From Oscillospiraceae bacterium (GTDB taxonomy: Bacteria; Bacillota_A; Clostridia; Oscillospirales; Oscillospiraceae), in NCBI GenBank assembly GCA_024690695.1, contig JAILOS010000015.1, positions 1 to 13,146 of the forward strand: DNA of 13,146 bases, read 5' to 3'. Under the pieces are notes generated by a model that saw only the letters and a list, made by a program, of their open reading frames with translations, did no database searches and was not told the origin of the DNA. Positions 7,601 through 13,146 of the stretch are shown in pieces. Made by a program: the position numbers and the translations under genes. Positions within the stretch are counted from its first letter, which is position 1; each line of letters starts with the position of its first letter.

Positions 7601-8368
7601 CTAAGCCTTCGTTTTCCACCAGTACCAGCGCACGGTCGTGTATACCGCGTCGCCGACGAGCCCGTCCTCCCCGGCGAGCTCCGCGGCGGCTTTCTCCAGC
7701 GTGGGAGCGAGCGCGGGGTCGAGCTCGTAGAAGCGGATCATCACCTCCGCCATCTCCCGAGGGCTGCGCAGATCCTCCCAGTCGTAGGGCTCGTCCCGGG
7801 TCTGCGGGTGAACGCCGGCCTTCGCCAGCTCGCTCAGCAGGGCGGCGTTGGCCTCCTCCGGACGCTCGTGCAGGCTCCGCGGCGGCAGCCCGACCCGGCG
7901 CAGCAGCTCGTCGCGCAGCGGCTGCTTCCACGAGCAAAACTGCGACAGGAAGCAGAAGCCTCGCGTCATGCGGCTCATCTTTTCGACGGCGGCCGCGGTG
8001 CGGACGGCCGGCGACATCGTGGACAGCGTGAAATCAAAGCCCGGCGCGAAAACCGGCTCCTCCCCCGTCGCCTCGGCGAAATCGCAGCACCAGGTCCGCC
8101 ATTGGCCGGGATAGGGCCGCATATTCTCCTCCGCGTGCCGCAGCATCGCGCTCGAGATATCCGTCAGCGTCACGTCGCAGCCGAGAGCGGCCAGGCGCAC
8201 CCCGTATTTGCCGACGCCGCAGCCGATATCCAGCACGCGGTCGCCGCGGTGCAGCAGGCCCTCGCCGAACCAGAAGGCGATCAGCCGGTCGTTGTATCCG
8301 TTCTGCCCTTTGAGAAAAACGCGCTGAAAATCGGCGGCGGTGCCGTCCCAGTCGTCATGCCGTGCCAT
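7601..8368 (-). CDS. class I SAM-dependent methyltransferase linked to the ABC importer
   Basis: A 255-residue cytoplasmic protein with a Rossmann-type methyltransferase fold. The SAM-binding motif I is VLDIGCGVG (45-53) and an acidic residue closing the second strand is Asp70 (TLTD). A FDFTLSTMSPAV segment (111-122) is in the post-motif region. The C-terminal third (about 150-255) is unlike common rRNA or quinone methyltransferases as far as I can judge, and the substrate cannot be named. GGAGG at 8374-8378 lies 5 nt before the ATG. Its start overlaps the end of the ATPase gene by 14 nt, and it is last in the operon. The overlap implies a job tied to the transported compound, for example modifying a metal chelate or cofactor after uptake; this is inference. 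Confidence 0.85.
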   Translation of the reverse strand: MARHDDWDGTAADFQRVFLKGQNGYNDRLIAFWFGEGLLHRGDRVLDIGCGVGKYGVRLAALGCDVTLTDISSAMLRHAEENMRPYPGQWRTWCCDFAEATGEEPVFAPGFDFTLSTMSPAVRTAAAVEKMSRMTRGFCFLSQFCSWKQPLRDELLRRVGLPPRSLHERPEEANAALLSELAKAGVHPQTRDEPYDWEDLRSPREMAEVMIRFYELDPALAPTLEKAAAELAGEDGLVGDAVYTTVRWYWWKTKA

Positions 8369-9173
8369 GCTTGCCTCCCTCGTGCGAGTGGTGCGTACCG
8401 TGCTCCGCCGGGACCTCCGGGAAGGGAACGATCAGCGGTACGCCCATGTATTCGGCGGTGTGGACGTGGATGTCGTAAACGGCCTCGATATTCTCCGGGT
8501 TCATGCACTCGGGTCCGCCCGAGGCGAAAACGGAGGCGTCCTTGAGAAACAGGAAGCGGTCTCCGTAACGGACGGCGAGATTCAGGTCGTGCAGCACGGT
8601 GATCACGCAGATCCCGCGCTCGCGGGCGATGCCGCGGACGAGGTTCATCACCTCGTGCTGGTTGCGCGGGTCGAGGTTGCTGGTCGGCTCGTCCAGCAGC
8701 AGCAGGCGCGGCTGCTGCGCGAGCGCGCGGGCCAGCAGCACCTTCTGCACTTCGCCGCCGGACAGCTGCGAGAGCGGCCGCATCATCAGCTTTTCCAGCT
8801 CCAGCTGCTCCAGCAGGCTCATGACGAGCCTGCGGTCGTTCTCGGTCACGTCCCAGCGGATATACGGGCGGCGGCCGAGCAGCACCGTGTCGAAAACCGT
8901 GAGGTCGGAGCTGCCGGCGTTCTGCGCCACATAGGCCACGCGCCGCGCCATCTCCGTGCGGGACAGGGCGTGCACGTCCTGCCCGTCGACCAGCACGCCC
9001 CCCTCCTGCGGACGCAGGATGCGCACGATGCACTTGAGCAGCGTGCTCTTGCCGGCGCCGTTGTTGCCGAGGATCACGGTGCAGCCGCCGTCGGGCGCCC
9101 GGAAGCTCACGCCGCTGAGCACCGGCGGCGCATCCTTGGCGTAGGCAAAGCTCAGTTCGCGAATATCAACCAC
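8355..9173 (-). CDS. ABC transporter ATP-binding protein, FecE/BtuD type
   Basis: Cytoplasmic ATPase that powers import through the neighbouring permease. In 272 residues it has Walker A GNNGAGKST (36-44), Q-loop Gln84, signature LSGGE (137-141), Walker B LLLLDE (157-162) and switch His195. The start is a GTG at 9173, supported by GGAGG at 9181-9185 with 7-nt spacing; it overlaps the permease stop by 8 nt. The family commonly imports iron-siderophore, haem or cobalamin. The C-terminus after about residue 255 carries five histidines (258, 261, 262, 264, 269), which is not a usual FecE feature and may bind metal. Confidence 0.93.
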   Translation of the reverse strand: MVDIRELSFAYAKDAPPVLSGVSFRAPDGGCTVILGNNGAGKSTLLKCIVRILRPQEGGVLVDGQDVHALSRTEMARRVAYVAQNAGSSDLTVFDTVLLGRRPYIRWDVTENDRRLVMSLLEQLELEKLMMRPLSQLSGGEVQKVLLARALAQQPRLLLLDEPTSNLDPRNQHEVMNLVRGIARERGICVITVLHDLNLAVRYGDRFLFLKDASVFASGGPECMNPENIEAVYDIHVHTAEYMGVPLIVPFPEVPAEHGTHHSHEGGKHGTA

Positions 9174-10242
9174 GGACGCCCCTCCCCCTGAACAGCAGGA
9201 TCAGAAAGACCGGACCGCCGATGAAGGACATGATCGCGCCGATCGGCAGGATCACCGGCGGCACGATCAGCTTGGCCGCGGCGTCCGCCGCAATCAGCAG
9301 CAGCGAGCCGCAGATCGCCGAGCCGGGGATCAGATAGCGGTAGTCGTTGCCGACGAAATAGCGCATCATGTGCGGGGCGATCAGCCCGACGAAGCTGATA
9401 ATGCCGGCGAAGGAGACGGCCGCGGCCGCCGAGAGCGAGGCGACGCCCATGCTCGCGAGCATCAGCAGCTCGGTGTTGACGCCGAGGCTGCGGGCCGTGT
9501 CGAAGCCCGCCTCCATGGCGTTGTAATTCCAGCGGTTGAAAACGTAGAACAAAAAGCAGAGCAGGAACACGACGGCGATGAAGCGCAGATCGCCCCAGCC
9601 GACGTTGCCCAGGTTGCCGAAGGTCCAGAACACGACGGCGCCGAGAGAGGTGTCGTCGGCGAAATACTGCAGCAGCGTGCTGCCGCCGGCGAACATCGCG
9701 CTCAGCGCGGTGCCGGCCAGGATCAGCCCGCCCGGGCCGATCCCCCGCCGCAGACGGGAGATCGCGATCACGACCAGCGAGGAAACCGACCCGAATACGA
9801 ACGCGCAGAGCGTCACGATATAAGGGTTGTTGACCGCGACGGTGGAGTTGGAATTGGAGTTGGTGATCATGCCGCCGCCGAAGACGATGATGCCGATCGC
9901 CGCGCCGAAGGCCGCGCCCTGCGAAACGCCCAGCGTGGAGGCCGAGGCGAGCGGGTTCTGCAGCACGCACTGCATCACCGCGCCGGACGAGGCCAGCACC
10001 GCGCCGATCAGGATCGCGGCCAGCACGCGCGGCAGGCGGATGTTCTTGATCGCGGTGACGTACTTCCTCTCCGCCGTGCCCAGAAACACGCGCACGACGT
10101 CGCCCGGGCTCATGCGGATGGAGCCGATGCCCATATACAGCAGCGCCGCGAGCAGCACAAAGAGCAGCGCCAGAATGAGCGCTGCCCGTTTGCGCCGGAT
10201 ATACCGGTCGTATTGACGCAGATTGTCCGATATTTTTTGCAA
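9166..10242 (-). CDS. FecCD-family ABC transporter permease
   Basis: Integral membrane subunit expected to form a homodimeric channel for a chelated metal or corrinoid. The 358-residue protein starts with a short basic cytoplasmic segment, followed by a first membrane helix at about 20-37 and about nine further hydrophobic stretches. The FecCD signature region is visible: PRVLAAILIGAVLASSGAVM (71-90), then QNPLAS and LGVSQGAAFG (104-113). The start appears to be a TTG at 10242, with AAGGGG at 10251-10256 8 nt upstream and no better in-frame ATG or GTG nearby. A loop after the third hydrophobic stretch holds an alternating Asn/Ser run (128-133). It follows the lipoprotein gene by 25 nt. Confidence 0.92.
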   Translation of the reverse strand: MQKISDNLRQYDRYIRRKRAALILALLFVLLAALLYMGIGSIRMSPGDVVRVFLGTAERKYVTAIKNIRLPRVLAAILIGAVLASSGAVMQCVLQNPLASASTLGVSQGAAFGAAIGIIVFGGGMITNSNSNSTVAVNNPYIVTLCAFVFGSVSSLVVIAISRLRRGIGPGGLILAGTALSAMFAGGSTLLQYFADDTSLGAVVFWTFGNLGNVGWGDLRFIAVVFLLCFLFYVFNRWNYNAMEAGFDTARSLGVNTELLMLASMGVASLSAAAAVSFAGIISFVGLIAPHMMRYFVGNDYRYLIPGSAICGSLLLIAADAAAKLIVPPVILPIGAIMSFIGGPVFLILLFRGRGVRG

Positions 10243-10267
10243 AGAGAAAACCCCTTCAGACGGCGGC

Positions 10268-11428
10268 TCAGCCCAGCTTTACCTGGCCGTAGCCGACGCC
10301 GTTTTCGTTGAGAATGTCCATGTAGCCCTCGTGACCGAGGAAGAAGCTGAAGATCTCTTCGGCCTTTGCTTCAAAGTCCACGTCGGCAAAAGCCTCGGGA
10401 TAGAGCAGCTTGCCGGCGTAGTAGGCGCTGACGAGCGGGATCTCCACGTTCGTATAGTTGGCCGTCGCGTTCGGCCACTGGTAGATGCGGTCGTTCTTCA
10501 CCGCGCTGATCTGCGCGAAGAAGCCCGGATCCTCGCCGTACTCGGTGCGCACGAGCTCGATGTTGCCGGCGTCGAGGATGAGGACCTCGGGATCCCAGGC
10601 CAGGATCTGCTCACGGTCGACCTCCACGCCCTTCGGCTTGTCGGCAAGCCCCGTCGCCGCGTTGTTCGCGTGGATGGCGGCGAGGATCGCGCTGTCGGAA
10701 TACACGCCCGAGATGCCGTGGCCGCCGCGGAAGGTGGCCGCCGCGCACAGGCACAGAGGCTTGTCGGCTTCGGGCACGCCCGCGGTGCGCCGGTCGAGAT
10801 CCTCCAGGCAGCTGTGGATCATCGCAATGACGGCCTCCGCGCGGTCGGAAACGCCGCAGGCGTCGCCGAAGACGCGCAGCGCCAGCTCGTAATCCTCGGC
10901 AAAGAGCGTGCCCTGCGGGGCGGCGACGACCATCATGCCGAGCTGCGCCTCGATGTTGGCGACAATATCGGCCTCATAGGTGCAGAGGATCACGTCGGGA
11001 TCGGCTTCGAGGATCGCCTCGGGATTGATCTCGCCGTAGCCGCCGGAGGCGACGACCGGAAGATCGGCCCACTCGTCCTGGTGGAACACGCCGTAGGCCA
11101 TAAAGACGCTCTTGCTCTGGTCGCCGTTGGCGACGGTGACGAGCTTGTCGGTCAGCTGCAGATACGTCGCCATGCGGGTGGCGTTGCCGAGGGTGACGAT
11201 GCGCTCGATGTGCGTGGGGACCTCGACCTCGCGGCCGAGTCCGTCGATGATCACGCGGGTGCTTGCTTCCGGATCGCCCGTCCCGGTCTGCTGCGAGCCG
11301 CCGGCGTTTTCCTGTCCGGCGCCGCCGGGCTGTCCGGCGTCCGCGGGAGCGCCGCCGGGCTGCGCGCCGCAGGCTGCGAGCGCAAGAAGCATCAGGACGG
11401 CGAGAAGAAGCGCAGTAAGTTTTTTCAT
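10268..11428 (-). CDS. substrate-binding lipoprotein of the metal-chelate/siderophore ABC importer
   Basis: Captures the ligand at the outer face of the membrane and delivers it to the permease. The 386-residue precursor has a signal peptide (KK followed by a leucine/alanine core) and lipobox LAAC with Cys20 as the predicted lipidated residue. A Gly/Pro/Gln-rich linker covers about 21-58. Then comes a class III (FecB/BtuF-like) binding domain with typical phrases such as HIERIVTLGN, NPEAILEADPDVILC, and NDRIYQWPNATANYTNVEIPL. The start at 11428 rather than the upstream in-frame ATG at 11476 is chosen for the signal peptide and AGAGGG at 11436-11441 (7 nt). The ligand cannot be decided from the sequence: iron, haem, corrinoid or another metal complex are all possible. 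Confidence 0.9.
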   Translation of the reverse strand: MKKLTALLLAVLMLLALAACGAQPGGAPADAGQPGGAGQENAGGSQQTGTGDPEASTRVIIDGLGREVEVPTHIERIVTLGNATRMATYLQLTDKLVTVANGDQSKSVFMAYGVFHQDEWADLPVVASGGYGEINPEAILEADPDVILCTYEADIVANIEAQLGMMVVAAPQGTLFAEDYELALRVFGDACGVSDRAEAVIAMIHSCLEDLDRRTAGVPEADKPLCLCAAATFRGGHGISGVYSDSAILAAIHANNAATGLADKPKGVEVDREQILAWDPEVLILDAGNIELVRTEYGEDPGFFAQISAVKNDRIYQWPNATANYTNVEIPLVSAYYAGKLLYPEAFADVDFEAKAEEIFSFFLGHEGYMDILNENGVGYGQVKLG

Positions 11429-11432
11429 GATG

Positions 11433-11508
11433 TTTCCCTCTTTCTTTTCAGAGATTTCCGAGGGAAAGTATAGCACGGGAAGAAGCGGCGCGTAAGCCCC
11501 CCGGGGGG
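11433..11508 (-). promoter_or_regulatory. promoter of the ABC-methyltransferase operon with candidate operators
   Basis: On the minus strand an extended -10 (TG, one base, TATACT; -10 at 11467-11472) is preceded at 17 nt by a poor -35, TTACGC (11490-11495). Two symmetrical elements surround it. One is a 12-bp palindrome of six C and six G (11497-11508) directly upstream of the -35. The other is an inverted repeat with arms TTTCCCTC (11433-11440) and GAGGGAAA (11460-11467), spanning from the -10 edge to the ribosome binding site. No classical Fur box is recognisable. The promoter call is moderate; the operator role is inference. Confidence 0.5.
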
Positions 11509-11542
11509 ATAGTTCCGGCCGTTTTTTTCGGCGGGGATCCGT

Positions 11543-11764
11543 TCAGTAGATCTTCTTGATCTCCTCTTCCCGGACGCCGCAGCGGCGGCAGAAAGCCTCC
11601 CGGTCCGCGCCCGTGCGCAGCAGCATCACTTCGATCAGGCGGCCGCTTTTGCGCTCGCGCACGCAGCCGACCTGCTCGCCGGTGCAGATGCTGCAGCGGA
11701 TCAGCGGCTCGTAGTCCTCTCTGGGAAATACGGGCTCCGCCGCTTTCCTTCGGCCGAAAAGCAT
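11543..11764 (-). CDS. 73-residue cysteine-pair protein, unknown function
   Basis: A small protein with two CxxC pairs: CSIC (Cys24, Cys27) and CRRC (Cys59, Cys62), plus Cys34. The central stretch CTGEQVGCVRERKSGRLIEV-MLLR resembles, from memory, a family of short uncharacterised Clostridia proteins. The four paired cysteines could bind zinc or an iron-sulfur cluster, but a redox role is equally open. The start at 11764 is set by AAGGAGG at 11773-11779 (8-nt spacing) and a good promoter at 11792-11820. A much longer reading frame runs upstream through 12910, but that part is only antisense to the permease gene. The gene diverges from the permease at 11888 and lies 114 nt upstream of the lipoprotein gene, with no convincing terminator between. 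Confidence 0.7.
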   Translation of the reverse strand: MLFGRRKAAEPVFPREDYEPLIRCSICTGEQVGCVRERKSGRLIEVMLLRTGADREAFCRRCGVREEEIKKIY

Positions 11765-11791
11765 CGCGCTCGCCTCCTTCTTTTCATCATC

Positions 11792-11858
11792 AGTATACAG
11801 GTCTTTTTGCCTTCTGGCAAGCTTTTCTCTTGCCAAGACGGAAAAGCCGTCATATACT
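11792..11858. promoter_or_regulatory. back-to-back divergent promoters with -35 boxes in an inverted repeat
   Basis: Plus strand: TTGCCA (11830-11835), 17 nt, TATACT (11853-11858), driving the permease at 11888. Minus strand: TTGCCA (plus 11815-11820), 17 nt, TATACT (plus 11792-11797), driving the 73-residue protein at 11764. Hexamers and spacing are identical. The two -35 boxes are the core of an inverted repeat TGGCAAG (11815-11821), 7 nt, CTTGCCA (11829-11835). A further GACGG-5 nt-CCGTC dyad (11837-11851) fills the plus-strand spacer. The layout suggests joint control of both genes by one factor or mutual interference. Confidence 0.7.
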
Positions 11859-11887
11859 GTCACGGAAAACATGTCGGGAGGCGCTTC

Positions 11888-12991
11888 ATGGCAGCCATTC
11901 GTTCCTTCGTCCGGCGCGAGCCGGTGCTGATGATCGCCGCGCTCGCGGCGCTCGTCAGCTGTTTCTTCGTCCCTCCGGACGCGCTTTACGCCGGGTATAT
12001 CGACTGGCGGACGCTGGCGCTGCTCTACGCGCTGATGACCGTCGTTTGCGGGCTGCGGCAGGCCGGGCTCTTCTCCGTCCTGGCTCATCGGCTCTGCGAA
12101 AAGGCCGGGAATCTCCGGGCCGTCAGCCTGCTGCTGGTCCTGCTGTGCTTCTTCAGCTCCATGCTGATCACCAACGACGTCGCCCTGCTGACCTTCGTCC
12201 CCTTTGCGGTCGTCGTCCTCGGCATGGCGGGCCGCCGGCGGGATCTGATCCACGTCGTCGTGCTGCAGACCGTCGCCGCAAACCTCGGCAGCATGCTCAC
12301 GCCGGTCGGCAATCCGCAGAACCTGTATCTGTATTCGCATTACGAGATGAGCTTCGGCGCCTTTCTGCGCGTCAGCCTGCCGGTCTGGCTGCTGTCGCTG
12401 CTGCTGCTCTTCCTCGCCTGCCTGTTCTTCCCCGCCGAAAAGCTGGAGCTTTTTCTCGGCGAGGAGCCGATATTGCACCGGCGCGAGCTGTTGCTGCATC
12501 TGGCCCTGTTCGCGCTGTGCCTGCTGGTCGTGGTGCGCGTGCTGCACTGGGGCGTGATGCTGCTGATCCTCGTCGTCGTGCTGCTGATCGCGGACCGGCG
12601 GCTGCTGCTGAAGGCGGATTTCCTGCTGCTGCTCACCTTCGTCGCCTTCTTCGTCTTCGCCGGCAACCTCGCACGCATGGAGAGCGTGGACGCGCTGCTG
12701 CGCGCTCTGCTGCAGGGGCGCGAGTATCTGACGGCGCTGCTGGCCAGTCAGGTCATCAGCAACGTGCCCGCCGCGCTGCTGCTGTCGGGCTTTACCGACA
12801 AGGCGCGCGAGCTGCTGCTGGGCGTCAACGTCGGCGGGCTCGGCACGCCGATCGCGAGCCTTGCGAGCCTCATCAGCCTGAAGCTCTATTCCCACGCGGA
12901 GGACGCGCACACCGGCCGCTATCTGCTGGAGTTCACCGGGGTGAACCTGCTGCTCCTGCTGCTGCTGTCCGCGTTCTGCCTGCTGACTTAA
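11888..12991 (+). CDS. membrane permease of the ArsB/SLC13/citrate ion-transporter superfamily
   Basis: A 367-residue, strongly hydrophobic protein with about ten predicted membrane segments. Two pseudo-repeated halves carry the marks of the ion-transporter superfamily: ITNDVALLTF (94-103) with NLGSMLTPVGNPQN (132-145), and ISNVPAALLL (290-299) with GVNVGGLGTPIASLASLIS (312-330). These family motifs form the re-entrant substrate and cation sites in related carriers. Substrate is undecided: dicarboxylate or citrate, arsenite, or another anion. It is not an arginine/ornithine antiporter of the APC family. The start at 11888 is set by GGGAGG at 11876-11881 (6 nt) below a strong promoter; earlier in-frame ATG codons lie before or inside that promoter. 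No arsenic resistance genes are nearby. Confidence 0.85.
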   Translation: MAAIRSFVRREPVLMIAALAALVSCFFVPPDALYAGYIDWRTLALLYALMTVVCGLRQAGLFSVLAHRLCEKAGNLRAVSLLLVLLCFFSSMLITNDVALLTFVPFAVVVLGMAGRRRDLIHVVVLQTVAANLGSMLTPVGNPQNLYLYSHYEMSFGAFLRVSLPVWLLSLLLLFLACLFFPAEKLELFLGEEPILHRRELLLHLALFALCLLVVVRVLHWGVMLLILVVVLLIADRRLLLKADFLLLLTFVAFFVFAGNLARMESVDALLRALLQGREYLTALLASQVISNVPAALLLSGFTDKARELLLGVNVGGLGTPIASLASLISLKLYSHAEDAHTGRYLLEFTGVNLLLLLLLSAFCLLT

Positions 12992-13013
12992 CGCAACAGC
13001 CCGATAAAATCAT

Positions 13014-13036
13014 AACCACCAGTGAACTGGTGGTTT
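13014..13036 (+). repeat. perfect 9-bp hairpin after the permease gene
   Basis: AACCACCAG and CTGGTGGTT flank a TGAA tetraloop 22 nt after the permease stop. Only three T follow the stem, so termination would be weak. It may instead be a structural element of a mobile-element end. Confidence 0.6.
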
Positions 13037-13042
13037 GCTCAG

Positions 13043-13081
13043 ACCCTATAAGGGTCAGTACTTGCTGACCCTTAAAAGGGT
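13043..13081. repeat. 39-nt imperfect palindrome
   Basis: The left arm ACCCTATAAGGGTCAG and the right arm CTGACCCTTAAAAGGGT are reverse complements apart from one substitution and a one-base length difference. They flank a 6-nt loop (13059-13064). Each arm is itself nearly self-complementary (ACCCT...AGGGT), so the DNA could form one long hairpin or two short ones. Confidence 0.7.
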
Positions 13082-13114
13082 ACTGAGGGTTTACCATCGC
13101 ATCGTTATTACAGG

Positions 13115-13142
13115 CAGCCGCTTCAAGCGGCTGTCTCTTTTT
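13115..13142 (+). terminator. intrinsic terminator-like hairpin, plus direction
   Basis: CAGCCGCT (13115-13122) pairs with AGCGGCTG (13126-13133) around a 3-nt loop, followed by TCTCTTTTT (13134-13142). This fits a Rho-independent terminator on the plus strand, 124 nt after the permease stop. It may end the permease transcript, or belong to the possible mobile-element end. Confidence 0.65.
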
Positions 13143-13146
13143 GCCT

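Larger units (their letters stand above)
12992..13146. other. gene-free hairpin-rich segment, possible IS200/IS605-type end
   Basis: No coding region is seen. AACCACCAG (13014-13022), loop TGAA, CTGGTGGTT (13027-13035) is a perfect 9-bp hairpin. AAGGGTCAG (13050-13058), 6-nt loop, CTGACCCTT (13065-13073) is another, extended outward by ACCCT (13043-13047) with AGGGT (13077-13081). A third, terminator-like hairpin follows at 13115-13142. Subterminal hairpins of this kind are typical of IS200/IS605 ends recognised by TnpA, and the lower GC fits a foreign segment. No transposase is in the window, so this call is tentative; a tandem terminator for the permease is the alternative. Confidence 0.4.

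Noticed and set aside
10223..11473. A 416-residue plus-strand reading frame opposite the lipoprotein gene
   Set aside because: It is the antisense shadow of a well-supported lipoprotein with signal peptide and lipobox.
11513..11542. Terminator after the 73-residue gene
   Set aside because: Only a 4-bp stem around seven T/A bases can be formed, and no U-run follows in the minus direction. Read-through into the lipoprotein operon remains possible.
11543..12910. A 455-residue minus-strand reading frame
   Set aside because: Everything upstream of 11764 is antisense to the permease gene and gives a Gln-rich product from CTG-repeat leucine codons. Only the last 73 codons have a ribosome binding site and promoter.
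11888..12991. Reading the permease as the missing arginine/ornithine antiporter arcD
   Set aside because: The TPVGNPQN and ITND motifs and the repeated halves place it in the ion-transporter superfamily, not with APC-type amino acid antiporters.

Overview
This window is a high-GC stretch of bacterial chromosome dominated by arginine catabolism and a metal-chelate-type ABC importer. Several things suggest a Gram-positive anaerobe of the class Clostridia, perhaps an Oscillospiraceae-like gut lineage. These are the strong AGGAGG-type ribosome binding sites, a substrate-binding lipoprotein anchored by a LAAC lipobox, the arginine deiminase pathway genes, and sigma-A-like promoters. That placement rests on gene style only; no rRNA or other phylogenetic marker was examined.

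Left half (1-7506, everything on the minus strand, so transcription runs right to left). Two arginine deiminase (ADI) units lie in series. The upstream unit is arcA (6210-7439), arcB (5160-6152), arcC (4217-5158). It has a promoter at 7479-7506 and a hairpin terminator at 4158-4190. The second unit is argS (2404-4062), arcA (1146-2372), arcB (106-1098). It has its own extended -10 promoter at 4104-4131 and a 13-bp hairpin terminator at 60-92. Together they encode the full route arginine -> citrulline + NH3 -> ornithine + carbamoyl phosphate -> ATP + CO2 + NH3. Deiminase and ornithine carbamoyltransferase are present twice, carbamate kinase once, and no arginine/ornithine antiporter (arcD) is in the window. 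The second unit is led by arginyl-tRNA synthetase, the enzyme that competes with deiminase for arginine. A further promoter at 26-54 points off the left edge.

Middle (7548-11508, minus strand). A four-gene operon runs lipoprotein (10268-11428), FecCD permease (9166-10242), FecE-like ATPase (8355-9173), class I methyltransferase (7601-8368). Permease/ATPase and ATPase/methyltransferase overlap by 8 and 14 nt, so the methyltransferase looks like an integral part of the transport operon. A bidirectional terminator at 7548-7596 ends it.

Right end. A 73-residue protein with two CxxC pairs (11543-11764, minus) and a membrane permease of the ArsB/SLC13/citrate-type ion transporter superfamily (11888-12991, plus) diverge from one control region. 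Both promoters there have the same hexamers (TTGCCA, 17 nt, TATACT), and the two -35 boxes form the arms of an inverted repeat. The last 150 bases (12992-13146) hold no gene but three strong hairpins. They may be the end of an IS200/IS605-type element whose body lies beyond the window, or a run of terminators.
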